A stretch of 64,000 nt of DNA from Methylophaga sp. OBS3. GTDB lineage: Bacteria; Pseudomonadota; Gammaproteobacteria; Nitrosococcales; Methylophagaceae. Shown in pieces: positions 21,749 through 31,087 of this stretch. The notes under the pieces are model-generated. The model saw only the letters and a program-made list of their open reading frames with translations, was not told the origin of the DNA and did not search any database. The translations under genes and the position numbers were made by a program. How positions within the stretch are numbered: position 1 is the stretch's first letter; each line of letters opens with the position of its first letter. The stretch spans positions 496,001 through 560,000 of the forward strand of contig NZ_JAPDMU010000001.1 in the NCBI RefSeq assembly GCF_026319325.1, read 5' to 3'.

Positions 21749-24082
21749 ATGGCTATTCCGTTTCGGCGTAGGGTTTTGCCTGCGTTATTGATGTCGGCGT
21801 TGAGTGCATCTATGGCTGCACACGCTGAAGAAAGTGTTGAACTGTCTAACATTGAAGTTATCAGCACTACACCAATTGGTGGCGTTGGCTTAGAAGCAGA
21901 TAAAATTCCAACCAAAACACAATCTGCAAGTGCCGATGATATTGAGCGTATTCAGAGCTTAGATATTTCTGACTTAATGAATCGCACCATGGGCAGCGTA
22001 AATATTAGTGCTGCACAAAATAATCCGTTCCAACCTAATTTAAATTACCGTGGTTTTACTGCTTCACCATTGGTGGGTAGTGCCCAAGGTTTATCTGTTT
22101 ACATGGATGGCGTTCGTGTTAACGAACCTTTTGGTGATGCAATTAACTTTGAATTGTTGCCAGAATCAGCCATTGCCAGTATGGACTTAGTTTCAGGCTC
22201 AAACCCAGTGTTTGGTTTAAACACCCTAGGTGGTGCGCTGTCTATTAAAACCAAAAATGGTTTTACCAATCCTGGCCATAGTTTAGAAGCCTACACTGGC
22301 TCATTTGGTCGTGATTCAGGCACGATCGAAAGTGGCGGTAGTGATGGTAACTTTGCTTACTTTGTGACAGGTTCGATTACCAAAGAGGATGGCTGGCGTG
22401 ACTACTCTCCATCACGTGTTGAGCAATTCTTTACAAACTTAAGCTATGCAAACGAAGATACCACTTTAGATTTTGGTATCACTGCAGTTGATAGTGATTT
22501 GAATGGTAACGGTGCAGCCCCCGTTGAGTTGATTGCACAAGACAGAAATTCAGTCTTTACCCATCCAGATAACACACAAAACGAAATGCGTATGTTTACC
22601 TTAAATGGTACACATTGGCTTAATGAATCTACCTTATTAGCAGCGAACACTTATTACCGTAAGAGTGACCGTAGCTCATTTAATGGTGACGGCGGCGAAT
22701 TTGAAGCCGATGGCGGAGGTTTCTTTGTTGACGATGATGGTTTCGTTCGCACCAGCGTCGGCAATATAAACGTTGCTGATTTCAATAATCCTAACTTTGA
22801 TGTAGAAGTTGAAGATGATGAAATCGAAGGTTTAGGTCTTAACAATCAAAGCCAAACTGATCAGGATAGCTTTGGTTTCGGTTTACAAACAACATCATTC
22901 AACGACTTATTTGGCAAACCAAACCAGTTAACGGTTGGCGTCTCGTATGACAAATCAAAAGTTGATTACACCGCTAGTTCAGAAATTGCATATTTAACAG
23001 AAAGTCGTGGCACTCAAGGTACTGGCGTATTTCTTTTAGATGAACAGGTTAATGGTAAAGTTGATACCGATACTTACAGCATTTTCTTCACCAATACTCA
23101 TAGCTTAACTGACCGTTTGGACTTAACAGTTGGTGGTCGCTATAACTGGATCGCCATCGATATTTCAGGCACCAGTAAAGCTGGAACACAAGATCTTAAT
23201 GAAAGCGGCAATACACACGATTTCAAACGCTTTAACCCAAGTGTTGGTTTGACATATGCTTTAGCAGAAAACCTCACTACTTATGCAAGTTATAGTGAAT
23301 CTAACCGTGCACCAACACCATCAGAACTCACTTGTGCTGAAGGTGGTGAAAATGCCTGTGCATATCCTAATGCTTTCTTAGCTGATCCACCGCTTGATGA
23401 TGTTGTTGCCAAGACAATTGAAACAGGTTTACGTGGTTTCCATAACGGTATTAACTGGTCTGCGGGTGTTTTCTATACAGAATTGGAAGACGATTTATTC
23501 TTCTTTAACGATGCAGATGAAGATTCTCCAGTCTTAAACAAAGGTGTTTTCGATAACATTGATAAAACCTCACGTACCGGTTTGGAATTGAGTGCAAATG
23601 GTCTGGTTAATAAGTTTAGCTGGTTTGCACATTACGCCTACATTCGTGCTGCATTTGAAGATGATTTCTCATATAGCCGTGAAGTAGACGAAGAAGATGT
23701 GATCTTCAATGTTAGCAAAGGTGATCGTTTACCTAACTTGCCAGAGCACAACATCAATATCGGCTTTGATTATGCCTTTAATGAAAAAGTGTCTTTAGGT
23801 ACGACAGCTAGCTATCGCTCAAGCCAATATTTCCGTGGTGATGAAGCGAATGTTGATAAGAAAATCGAAGGTTACACTGTGTTTAACTTGCATGGTCGTT
23901 ACAAAATCACTAAGAACTTCGAATTGTTTGGTCGCGTAGACAATGTATTTGACCATGAATATGAGTCATTTGGTCTATACGGTGAACCAGGCGAAGCAGG
24001 TTTGGAAGATCTTGAAAACCCACGCTTTGTTGGTCCAGGTGCACCTCGTGCAGGTTGGATTGGCTTCAAGCTAACACTGTAA
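21749..24082 (+). CDS. TonB-dependent outer-membrane receptor
   Basis: 777 residues. Signal peptide about 1-26 (ends AAHA-EE). A TonB-box-like stretch, NIEVIST, lies near residue 33. The plug domain includes NYRGF, GLSVYMDGVRVNEPFGD and NTLGGALSI, followed by a 22-strand-type barrel ending GWIGFKLTL. Such receptors import chelated metals or cofactors; the ligand is not shown by sequence. Several acidic clusters are present (for example EVEDDEIEG, EVDEEDV). The only close gene is the PepSY protein downstream, an arrangement that resembles lanthanide uptake loci of methylotrophs. No tonB/exbBD is nearby. Confidence 0.9.
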   Translation: MAIPFRRRVLPALLMSALSASMAAHAEESVELSNIEVISTTPIGGVGLEADKIPTKTQSASADDIERIQSLDISDLMNRTMGSVNISAAQNNPFQPNLNYRGFTASPLVGSAQGLSVYMDGVRVNEPFGDAINFELLPESAIASMDLVSGSNPVFGLNTLGGALSIKTKNGFTNPGHSLEAYTGSFGRDSGTIESGGSDGNFAYFVTGSITKEDGWRDYSPSRVEQFFTNLSYANEDTTLDFGITAVDSDLNGNGAAPVELIAQDRNSVFTHPDNTQNEMRMFTLNGTHWLNESTLLAANTYYRKSDRSSFNGDGGEFEADGGGFFVDDDGFVRTSVGNINVADFNNPNFDVEVEDDEIEGLGLNNQSQTDQDSFGFGLQTTSFNDLFGKPNQLTVGVSYDKSKVDYTASSEIAYLTESRGTQGTGVFLLDEQVNGKVDTDTYSIFFTNTHSLTDRLDLTVGGRYNWIAIDISGTSKAGTQDLNESGNTHDFKRFNPSVGLTYALAENLTTYASYSESNRAPTPSELTCAEGGENACAYPNAFLADPPLDDVVAKTIETGLRGFHNGINWSAGVFYTELEDDLFFFNDADEDSPVLNKGVFDNIDKTSRTGLELSANGLVNKFSWFAHYAYIRAAFEDDFSYSREVDEEDVIFNVSKGDRLPNLPEHNINIGFDYAFNEKVSLGTTASYRSSQYFRGDEANVDKKIEGYTVFNLHGRYKITKNFELFGRVDNVFDHEYESFGLYGEPGEAGLEDLENPRFVGPGAPRAGWIGFKLTL

Positions 24083-24093
24083 AGTAACTCTAA

Positions 24094-24119
24094 GAGGCCG
24101 CGAAAGCGGCCTCTTTTTT
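24094..24119 (+). terminator. Rho-independent terminator after TonB receptor
   Basis: An 8-bp stem GAGGCCGC / GCGGCCTC with a GAAA tetraloop is followed by six T. It separates the receptor from the PepSY gene 33 bases further on, so the latter has its own promoter or depends on read-through. Confidence 0.92.
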
Positions 24120-24151
24120 ATGTAACAAACTAGATTAAGACAGGGATTAAA

Positions 24152-24655
24152 ATGCAGGCAGTGATATTGGCTTTACTGGCTACGACATCAGTTCAGGCTG
24201 AAGCGTTTGATAAAACTAAGGATAGTTTTGAGATTTGTATGCAGGGTGTATTACTAGAAAAGCCCGGACAAATCGTCAAAGTTGAAAAGAAACTCGAAGA
24301 TGGTATGTACGTTTATGAGTTTGATGTAAGAGGTGACGGTGGTTTGGATTGGGATATCGAGTGTGTGCAAGCCACTGGCGAAGTATGGGAAGTCGAACAA
24401 AAAGTTCAAAACCCTAACGCACCAATTTTTAAATCTAAAGTAAAAATCGGTGAAAAAGCTGCCGGGAAAATCGCATTAAAAACGTATCCCGGGATTATTC
24501 GTGAAGTGGACTATGAAATCGAGTCAGATGGTACTGCAGTTTACGAGTTCGATATCGACACGACTGATGGCCGAGAAATGAATGTTGAAATTAATGCCAC
24601 AACAGGTGAAATCGTTGAGGCAAATGAAGAAATTTGGCAAATCGGTTTTGATTAA
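24152..24655 (+). CDS. Small secreted acidic protein with two PepSY-like repeats (LanPepSY-like candidate)
   Basis: 167 residues. Signal peptide about 1-16 (SVQA-EAF). The mature protein contains two tandem units of similar pattern: VYEFDV...DIECVQATGEVWEVE and VYEFDI...NVEINATTGEIVEAN, each with the PepSY-like strand-turn pattern. It is rich in Asp and Glu. The published LanPepSY of Methylobacillus flagellatus is a similarly sized periplasmic two-PepSY protein that binds lanthanides. The resemblance here is by architecture, charge and proximity to a TonB receptor, not by alignment. Its stop overlaps the convergent nadC end by 4 bases. Alternatively it is a protease-inhibitor-type PepSY protein. 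Confidence 0.7.
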   Translation: MQAVILALLATTSVQAEAFDKTKDSFEICMQGVLLEKPGQIVKVEKKLEDGMYVYEFDVRGDGGLDWDIECVQATGEVWEVEQKVQNPNAPIFKSKVKIGEKAAGKIALKTYPGIIREVDYEIESDGTAVYEFDIDTTDGREMNVEINATTGEIVEANEEIWQIGFD

Positions 24656-25494
24656 ATAAATCGTAACGACAAATCCAGCGCACGAATGTCTTTTGTTAAT
24701 GCGCCAACAGAAATGCGATCGACACCAGTCTCGGCAATAGTTCGAATATTGTCCAGACTGATCCCGCCTGATGCTTCAAGTAAAGCCTGAGATTGATTGG
24801 TGGATACGGCTTGACGAAGCATTTCAATTGAAAAATTATCCAACAAAATAATATCTGCTTGGGCAGCTAATGCTTGCGCTAATTCATCAAGGCTTTCAAC
24901 CTCAACCTCAATAGAAATGCCCGGATGAAGATTACGGGCCATTAACACTGCTGCGCCAATATTGCCTGCCGCTTGGATATGATTTTCTTTAATCAAAATA
25001 GCATCAAATAAACCAAAACGATGGTTTACGCCGCCGCCACAACGAACAGCGTATTTTTGCGCCATACGGTAGCCTGGAAGTGTTTTTCTGGTATCTAATA
25101 ACGCAACGGGTAGGTCACTCAATGCATCTGCATATTGACGGGTTATGCTTGCTGTCGCGGATAGGGTTTGCAAGAAATTTAATGCCGTGCGTTCACCTGT
25201 CAAAATATGCCGAGCACTCCCTTTGATTTCACAGATTGTATCGTTGGCGGCTAAAACATCACCGTCTTGTTTGAACCAAGTTATTTCAATGCTTTGATCT
25301 AATGATTTAAACACAGTAGTTAACCAATCACTGCCACATAGAACCCCGGCCTCGCGACTAATTAATTTGGCATGTGCAACGCTATCTAGCGGTATTAAAT
25401 CTGCAGTGAGATCTTGCTGGCCGACATCTTCTAATAGCGCCAGTCTGACTTGTGATTGAATAAACTCTGCTGGGATTGGGTTGATCATTGGCAT
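24652..25494 (-). CDS. nadC: Nicotinate-nucleotide pyrophosphorylase (quinolinate phosphoribosyltransferase)
   Basis: 280 residues. It converts quinolinate and PRPP to nicotinate mononucleotide in NAD synthesis. Typical motifs are EDVGQQDLTADL near the N-terminus, LNFLQTLSATAS, LLDTRKTLPGYR, KYAVRCGGGVNHR, LIKENH and LLDNFS. Start is ATG 25494, with an alternative ATG at 25488. The gene is divergent from ampD with about 84 bases between them, an arrangement common in gammaproteobacteria, and convergent with the PepSY gene. Confidence 0.95.
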   Translation of the reverse strand: MPMINPIPAEFIQSQVRLALLEDVGQQDLTADLIPLDSVAHAKLISREAGVLCGSDWLTTVFKSLDQSIEITWFKQDGDVLAANDTICEIKGSARHILTGERTALNFLQTLSATASITRQYADALSDLPVALLDTRKTLPGYRMAQKYAVRCGGGVNHRFGLFDAILIKENHIQAAGNIGAAVLMARNLHPGISIEVEVESLDELAQALAAQADIILLDNFSIEMLRQAVSTNQSQALLEASGGISLDNIRTIAETGVDRISVGALTKDIRALDLSLRFI

Positions 25495-25578
25495 GACAAA
25501 TTCTTTTGTAAATCAGCATAGGGTAACTGCTTGGCGTTTGATAATCTATTCACAAAGGTTTTAACAAGTGGAGATAGG

Positions 25579-26130
25579 GTGAATATTAATCGTCAAAATG
25601 GTTTGTTGAGTCACGCTGAACAATTGCCATCACCAAACTTTGATGAGCGACCGAATGCTTATGATATTAGCGGTATCGTTATTCATAATATTTCTTTGCC
25701 ACCGCAACAATATGGTGGAAGCTGGATCGCCGACTTATTTTTAAATCGTCTTGATCGTAACGCTCATCCTTATTTTGCAGAGATTGCGGATTTAAAAGTG
25801 TCGTCACACCTATTGATTCGTCGTGATGGCCATATTCAGCAGTTTGTACCATTTCATCAACGGGCATGGCATGCGGGCCAATCTTCATGGGATGGTCGTG
25901 AACGATGTAATGACTTTACTGTTGGTATTGAGATGGAAGGGGATGACTTTAGTCCATTTACCGAAGCGCAGTATCAACAGTTAAGCCAAGTTATTTTGGC
26001 TCTTCTAGAAACGTATCCGCATTTGAGTGTTGAACGTATTACGGGTCATGAGCACATCGCGCCGGGTAGAAAAACGGATCCCGGTCCGCATTTTGACTGG
26101 TTATATCTACAGGCGCTTTTGCAGGCATAA
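25579..26130 (+). CDS. ampD: 1,6-anhydro-N-acetylmuramyl-L-alanine amidase AmpD
   Basis: 183 residues from GTG 25579, identical in length to E. coli AmpD. GGAG at 25570-25573 lies 5 bases upstream, which favours this start over the in-frame TTG 25531. The zinc ligands are visible as H36 in VIHNISLPP, the GHEHIAPGRKTDPGP histidine and its aspartate. The enzyme cleaves stem peptides from anhydro-muropeptides in the cytosol and works with NagZ in murein recycling. Its substrate levels control AmpR in species that have it; no ampR is seen here. Confidence 0.94.
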   Translation: MNINRQNGLLSHAEQLPSPNFDERPNAYDISGIVIHNISLPPQQYGGSWIADLFLNRLDRNAHPYFAEIADLKVSSHLLIRRDGHIQQFVPFHQRAWHAGQSSWDGRERCNDFTVGIEMEGDDFSPFTEAQYQQLSQVILALLETYPHLSVERITGHEHIAPGRKTDPGPHFDWLYLQALLQA

Positions 26131-26162
26131 AAAAACCGCCCAGCTTGCACGGGGCGGCTTTA
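26128..26162. terminator. Bidirectional terminator between ampD and FKBP gene
   Basis: An A-run (26128-26135), a CCGCCC/GGGCGG stem (26136-26157, 10-base loop) and a CTTTATT tail. The stem lies between convergent genes. The A-run gives a good U-tract for the minus strand (FKBP gene), and the plus-strand tail is weaker. Confidence 0.8.
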
Positions 26163-26184
26163 TTCAAATATTGACGAGATTTAA

Positions 26185-26856
26185 TTACTTAGTAATCGCA
26201 ACTAACTCAATATCGAATACCAATGTTTCGTTTGGACCGATTTTGTCGCCAGCGCCTTGTGGGCCGTATGCCAGGTTACCTGGAATAACGACGCGCCATT
26301 TAGCACCTTCTTTCATCATTTGTAACACTTCTTGCCAACCACGAATAACACCGCCAACTGGGAAGGTTGCTGGTTCACCACGGTCATATGAACTGTCAAA
26401 TTTTGTACCGTCAATCAAAGTACCTTCGTAGTGGGCAATAACAGTATCCTCAGCTGTTGGTGTTGCACCATCACCGGCTTCGATGATTTCGTATTGGATA
26501 CCGCTTTCAGTTGTTTTAACATTAGGGTTTTTAGCGTTAGCTTCCATGAAAGCTTTAGACTCAGACTGCTTTTTGTTCATGATTTCAGCCAGTTCTTGAG
26601 ATTTCTTTTGTTGAAACTCACTGATGACTTTTTCAGCAGTTGCTTGATCCAGCTGTGGCTGTTTTCCATCAAGCATGTCTTGTACACCGGCAGCAAACGC
26701 ATCGATATCTAATTCAACACCTTCAGACTTCATATTTTGTCCGACTTGAATACCAAAAATGTAGCTGAGTTTTTGCTGATCTGAATCGAGTTTGGCTTGT
26801 GCCATTACATTTGCTCCGAATAACAAGGGTAAAAAAGCGATAAGTTTCAATTTCAT
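26185..26856 (-). CDS. FKBP-type peptidyl-prolyl isomerase, FkpA/Mip type
   Basis: 223 residues. A signal peptide (about 1-19, ending VMAQA) indicates a periplasmic or outer-membrane location. Residues about 20-110 form the helical dimerisation domain (KLSYIFGIQVGQNMK...). The C-terminal FKBP domain contains VIAHYEGTLIDGTKFDSSYDRG-type residues, PVGGVIRGWQEVL, and IPGNLAYGPQGAG. It assists folding of envelope proteins. It is monocistronic with a terminator immediately downstream. Confidence 0.92.
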   Translation of the reverse strand: MKLKLIAFLPLLFGANVMAQAKLDSDQQKLSYIFGIQVGQNMKSEGVELDIDAFAAGVQDMLDGKQPQLDQATAEKVISEFQQKKSQELAEIMNKKQSESKAFMEANAKNPNVKTTESGIQYEIIEAGDGATPTAEDTVIAHYEGTLIDGTKFDSSYDRGEPATFPVGGVIRGWQEVLQMMKEGAKWRVVIPGNLAYGPQGAGDKIGPNETLVFDIELVAITK

Positions 26857-26998
26857 TGTCTGATAACTCTCAGTAATTATAAGAATAAAGTTTGCATCAG
26901 TTAGTAATCGTAAAGACTACGAAGTTCACGACGCAAGATTGTCGCATATTTTTTACTGCTTTACAGGCTGCTTCTGTCTGAATAACTGACTATTACAC

Positions 26999-27043
26999 TT
27001 GGTTATTCAGTCAATTGATACTATAATGGTACCAATTGGAGGG
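26999..27043 (+). promoter_or_regulatory. Promoter, overlapping operator and ribosome site of the suf operon
   Basis: A -35 TTGGTT (26999-27004), a 17-base spacer and a perfect -10 TATAAT (27022-27027). An inverted repeat ATTGATAC-N7-GTACCAAT (27014-27021 and 27029-27036, 7 of 8 bases paired) straddles the -10. GGAGGG (27038-27043) is the ribosome site for ATG 27050. An operator over the -10 predicts repression, probably by the first gene's own Rrf2 product. Confidence 0.8.
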
Positions 27044-27049
27044 CAACAT

Positions 27050-27538
27050 ATGCTGCGCATGGGAAAACTAACAGATTACGGCATCGTGCTGATGAGTTAT
27101 CTCTCTGCCAATCAACAATTGCAGCACAGTGCACATACCTTGGCTGATGCTGTGCAAATGCCATTACCAACAGTACGTAAAGTCTTAAAAGCTTTATCAG
27201 CTGGTGGTTTATTAAATTCAGAACGTGGCGCACAGGGTGGTTATAGCCTGAGTCGCGATCCACAAAAAATTTCGGTAGCCGAGATCATCACAGCGATTGA
27301 AGGGCCTATCGCGTTGACAGAGTGTGTTAGTGATCATAGTCACTGTGAGCAAGAAACACACTGTGCGGTGCAGACAAACTGGACGCAAATTAATAATGCC
27401 GTTTTTCACGCATTAGATGAGGTCAAGTTGTCTGATATGACCGTGCCTCAAGCGCTAAGTGATGTGCGACCGATACAGTTTTATCCGTCTTTTAAGACGA
27501 CACAAGTTACGTTACAGGATGGTGGTCATCATGACTGA
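27050..27538 (+). CDS. Rrf2-family SUF operon regulator (IscR-like)
   Basis: 162 residues from ATG 27050, chosen for the GGAGGG site and the [15 protein letters not shown] start common to SUF-associated Rrf2 regulators. An N-terminal winged HTH ([19 protein letters not shown]) is followed by three cysteines, C92, C99 and C105, spaced like the Fe-S ligands of IscR though with x6 in place of x5 in the first gap. It probably senses Fe-S status and controls the operon. It overlaps sufB by 8 bases. Confidence 0.9.
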   Translation: MLRMGKLTDYGIVLMSYLSANQQLQHSAHTLADAVQMPLPTVRKVLKALSAGGLLNSERGAQGGYSLSRDPQKISVAEIITAIEGPIALTECVSDHSHCEQETHCAVQTNWTQINNAVFHALDEVKLSDMTVPQALSDVRPIQFYPSFKTTQVTLQDGGHHD

Positions 27539-28985
27539 ACAAACCCAAACACAACAACTAGAAGCGATCACTGGTCGTGAATATAAAGCGGGCTTTTTCA
27601 CGGATATTGAAGCAGAAAGTTTGCCACCCGGTTTAAACGAAGATGTGATTCGCCAGATCTCAGCAATCAAAAACGAGCCAGAATTTATGCTGGAATTTCG
27701 TTTAAAAGCTTATGAATACTGGCTAACACTTGAAACGCCAGAGTGGGCACACGTCAATTATCCTGAAATCGACTATCAAGCGGTTAGCTATTACAGTGCA
27801 CCGAAGAAAAAAACGGATGGTCCTAAAAGCCTAGATGAAGTAGATCCAGAACTGCTGAAAACCTATGAAAAATTAGGTGTGCCACTGGATGAGCGTGCAC
27901 GTTTGGCGGGTGTTGCCGTTGATGCTGTTTTTGACAGTGTATCGGTATCAAATACTTTCAAAGATACTTTAGCCAAAGAAGGCATTTTATTTATGCCGAT
28001 TTCTGAAGCGGTTCATGAACATCCAGAACTGGTTAAGAAATACCTAGGCAGTGTGGTGCCATACAAAGATAACTACTACGCGGCATTAAACTGTGCAGTA
28101 TTTACTGATGGTTCGTTTGTATATATTCCAAAAGGCGTTCGTTGCCCAATGGAATTATCAACATATTTCCGAATTAATGCGGCAAATACCGGGCAGTTTG
28201 AACGTACCTTAATTATTGCTGATGACGACAGCTATGTTAGCTACTTGGAGGGCTGTACTGCACCAATGCGTGATGAAAATCAATTACACGCTGCGGTAGT
28301 TGAGTTGGTCGCTATGGATCGTGCTGAGATTAAGTACTCAACCGTACAAAACTGGTATCCAGGTGATGAAAACGGTAAAGGTGGTATCTACAACTTTGTA
28401 ACCAAACGTGCCGCATGCCGTGGTGAAAGTTCAAAAGTGTCATGGACGCAGGTTGAAACTGGTTCAGCGATCACTTGGAAATACCCAAGTGTTGTTTTAC
28501 AAGGCGACAACTCGGTTGGTGAGTTTTATTCAGTTGCTGTGACTAACAACATGCAGCAGGCTGATACGGGTACCAAGATGATTCATCTGGGTAAAAACAC
28601 CAGTTCAACCATCATCTCTAAAGGTATTTCTGCAGGTCGCTCATCAAATGCCTATCGTGGTTTGGTTCGTGTTGGCCCTAACGCAGAGAATGCGCGTAAC
28701 TATACAGAGTGTGACTCATTGTTGATGGGCGATAAGTGTGCAGCACATACATTCCCTTATATCGAGGTGAAAAACCCAACGGCACAAGTTGAGCATGAGG
28801 CTTCAACATCGAAAATTAGTGAAGACCAATTGTTCTACTGCAAACAACGTGGTTTGGACGTTGAAGATGCGGTTTCGATGATTGTTAATGGTTTTTGTAA
28901 ACAGGTTATTCGTGAATTGCCGATGGAATTTGCCGTCGAAGCACAAAACCTGCTTGGCCTGTCATTAGAAGGCTCTGTTGGTTAA
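27531..28985 (+). CDS. sufB: Fe-S assembly scaffold SufB
   Basis: 484 residues from ATG 27531 ([22 protein letters not shown]); the frame extends further upstream, but that part lies inside the regulator gene. SufB is the scaffold subunit of the SufBC2D complex on which Fe-S clusters are built. The conserved C-terminal region [23 protein letters not shown] and [17 protein letters not shown] is present, including the glutamate-plus-cysteine cluster region. Confidence 0.97.
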   Translation: MTEQTQTQQLEAITGREYKAGFFTDIEAESLPPGLNEDVIRQISAIKNEPEFMLEFRLKAYEYWLTLETPEWAHVNYPEIDYQAVSYYSAPKKKTDGPKSLDEVDPELLKTYEKLGVPLDERARLAGVAVDAVFDSVSVSNTFKDTLAKEGILFMPISEAVHEHPELVKKYLGSVVPYKDNYYAALNCAVFTDGSFVYIPKGVRCPMELSTYFRINAANTGQFERTLIIADDDSYVSYLEGCTAPMRDENQLHAAVVELVAMDRAEIKYSTVQNWYPGDENGKGGIYNFVTKRAACRGESSKVSWTQVETGSAITWKYPSVVLQGDNSVGEFYSVAVTNNMQQADTGTKMIHLGKNTSSTIISKGISAGRSSNAYRGLVRVGPNAENARNYTECDSLLMGDKCAAHTFPYIEVKNPTAQVEHEASTSKISEDQLFYCKQRGLDVEDAVSMIVNGFCKQVIRELPMEFAVEAQNLLGLSLEGSVG

Positions 28986-29028
28986 CCACACCACGCACAC
29001 ACAAATACGAATTTAAGAGTTAAAGAAT

Positions 29029-29793
29029 ATGAAAATGCTGGAAATCAAAAACTTACACGCGAATGTTGATGGCAAAGAAATTCTGCGTGGTATTAACCTG
29101 ACGGTCAATGCTGGTGAAGTTCACGCCATTATGGGACCAAATGGTGCTGGTAAAAGTACTTTATCTAACGTTTTAGCTGGCCGTGAAGGTTATGAAATCA
29201 CCGAAGGTGAAATCATCTACAAAGGTGAAAACCTGTTAGAGCTGGAACCAGAAGAACGTGCCCAGCGTGGCGTGTTTTTGGCATTCCAATATCCTGTTGA
29301 GATCCCAGGTGTTAGCAATATTTACTTATTGAAAGCGGCATTAAACGCTGTTCGTAAATACCAAGGTCTGGATGAAGTAGATGCTATCGACTTTTTGACA
29401 TTGGTTCGTAGCAAGATGGAACTGGTCAAAATGGATGAGCAATTCCTGCACCGCAGTGTTAACGAAGGCTTCTCAGGTGGTGAGAAAAAACGAAACGAGA
29501 TTTTACAAATGGCGTTACTTGAGCCATCACTCGCTATTTTGGATGAAACCGACTCAGGTCTAGATATTGATGCGCTTCGTATAGTCTCTGAAGGGGTTAA
29601 TGCTCTGCGTGCAGAAGATCGTTCTATTGTCATGATCACGCATTATCAGCGTTTACTGGATTACATCGTGCCTGATGTTGTTCATGTATTGTCTGAAGGT
29701 CGAATCGTTAAGTCTGGCGACAAAAACTTAGCTAAAGAACTCGAAAAATCAGGTTATAGCTGGGTTAAAGATGAAGCAGGTCAGCCAGCATGA
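29029..29793 (+). CDS. sufC: Fe-S assembly ATPase SufC
   Basis: 254 residues. It is an ABC-type ATPase with Walker [10 protein letters not shown] (36-44), the Q-loop [10 protein letters not shown], the signature FSGGEKKR and Walker [13 protein letters not shown]. It powers SufBC2D. It lies 43 bases after sufB and overlaps sufD by 4 bases. Confidence 0.97.
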   Translation: MKMLEIKNLHANVDGKEILRGINLTVNAGEVHAIMGPNGAGKSTLSNVLAGREGYEITEGEIIYKGENLLELEPEERAQRGVFLAFQYPVEIPGVSNIYLLKAALNAVRKYQGLDEVDAIDFLTLVRSKMELVKMDEQFLHRSVNEGFSGGEKKRNEILQMALLEPSLAILDETDSGLDIDALRIVSEGVNALRAEDRSIVMITHYQRLLDYIVPDVVHVLSEGRIVKSGDKNLAKELEKSGYSWVKDEAGQPA

Positions 29794-31082
29794 AGCAGTT
29801 AACCGAATTTCATACAGACTTTTCTTCAGTTGCAGAAATGCGCTGGGAAAATGGTCTGACAGACGAAACTTGGCGGCGCCTACGTAAACAAGGACAACAA
29901 CAGTTTGCCTTGAAAGGTTTGCCGAGCAAGAAAGATGAAGACTGGAAATACACTAGCCTTTGGCAACTGACCCAGCAATCGTTTAATCACGATGTTACTC
30001 AGCCTGGTCAGGTTGTGGTGAGTGATTGGCAGTTGTTAACCGATGCTTATCAATTAGTGATTGTTGATGGCCATGTCGATTTTACGGCTTCAAGTTTAAA
30101 TGGCTTGCCTGAAGGCGTGACAGTTAAACCATTGTCACAGTCTTTGGAAACTTCAGCTAAATACTTGAATCAGCAAATTGATATTGAAAAAACCGGCTTT
30201 AACGCGCTCAACACCATGTTGATGAGTGAAGGTGTTTTCATACATGTTGCTGCCGGCGTCAAATTGAAAAAGCCAATTGAATTGTTGGTAATGAATTCTG
30301 GTGCAACCAAAGATTTAGCGGTTCATTTACGTAATGTTGTCGTACTTGAAGAATCTGCCCAAGCTAGCTTTATTGAGATTTATGCGAGTAAAGAGGGCGA
30401 TGCTGGTTTAACCAATGTTGTCACTGAAATTGATTTGGCAGACTCAGCAGAACTGTTTCATTACAAATTACAGCGTGAATCTTTAAATCATTTTCATGTG
30501 GCGACCATGGCGGCTAACCAAGCTGCATCAAGCCAATGGCATAACCATAATGTGTCATTAGGGGCACAATTGGCACGCAATGATGTTCACAGCAAGATTT
30601 CAGGTGAGCAAGCCCATGTCACCATGAATGGTTTATATCTGGTTGATGGCGAACAGCATGTAGATAACCACACGCGTATCGATCACAGTGTGCCAAATAC
30701 CACCAGTGAAGAGCTATATAAAGGTGTTATGGATGGTAGAAGCCATGCGGTCTTTAACGGTAAAGTTATCGTTTATAAAGATGCACAAAAAACAGACGCC
30801 AACCAAGCGAATCAAAATCTGTTGCTGTCACGTGGGTGCGAAATTGACACCAAACCAGAAATGGAAATCTATGCCGATGACGTCAAATGCGGCCATGGTA
30901 GTGCGGTAGGTCAGATTGATGAAGCAGCATTATTTTTCTTACGTTCACGTGGTTTAACTGAAACCAGTGCACGTAGTTTGCTGACTTTTGCATTTGCAGC
31001 TGATGTTATTCAACGCATCGAAGATAAAACTATCCGGGATGCGATTACCAAAGTTATTGAACAGCGTTTACCAAGAAGTTGA
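29790..31082 (+). CDS. sufD: Fe-S assembly protein SufD
   Basis: 430 residues with the SufB/SufD beta-helix core. Motifs include [11 protein letters not shown] near the N-terminus and [29 protein letters not shown] near the C-terminus, which contains the histidine that contributes to cluster assembly. It forms the heterodimer partner of SufB and is needed for iron acquisition by the complex. The start overlaps the sufC stop. Confidence 0.97.
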   Translation: MKQLTEFHTDFSSVAEMRWENGLTDETWRRLRKQGQQQFALKGLPSKKDEDWKYTSLWQLTQQSFNHDVTQPGQVVVSDWQLLTDAYQLVIVDGHVDFTASSLNGLPEGVTVKPLSQSLETSAKYLNQQIDIEKTGFNALNTMLMSEGVFIHVAAGVKLKKPIELLVMNSGATKDLAVHLRNVVVLEESAQASFIEIYASKEGDAGLTNVVTEIDLADSAELFHYKLQRESLNHFHVATMAANQAASSQWHNHNVSLGAQLARNDVHSKISGEQAHVTMNGLYLVDGEQHVDNHTRIDHSVPNTTSEELYKGVMDGRSHAVFNGKVIVYKDAQKTDANQANQNLLLSRGCEIDTKPEMEIYADDVKCGHGSAVGQIDEAALFFLRSRGLTETSARSLLTFAFAADVIQRIEDKTIRDAITKVIEQRLPRS

Positions 31083-31087
31083 GGTTT

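Noticed and set aside
26027-26431. 134-residue plus-strand frame over the ampD end, terminator and FKBP gene
   Set aside because: It reads through a clear terminator and antisense to a well-supported FKBP gene; no family features.
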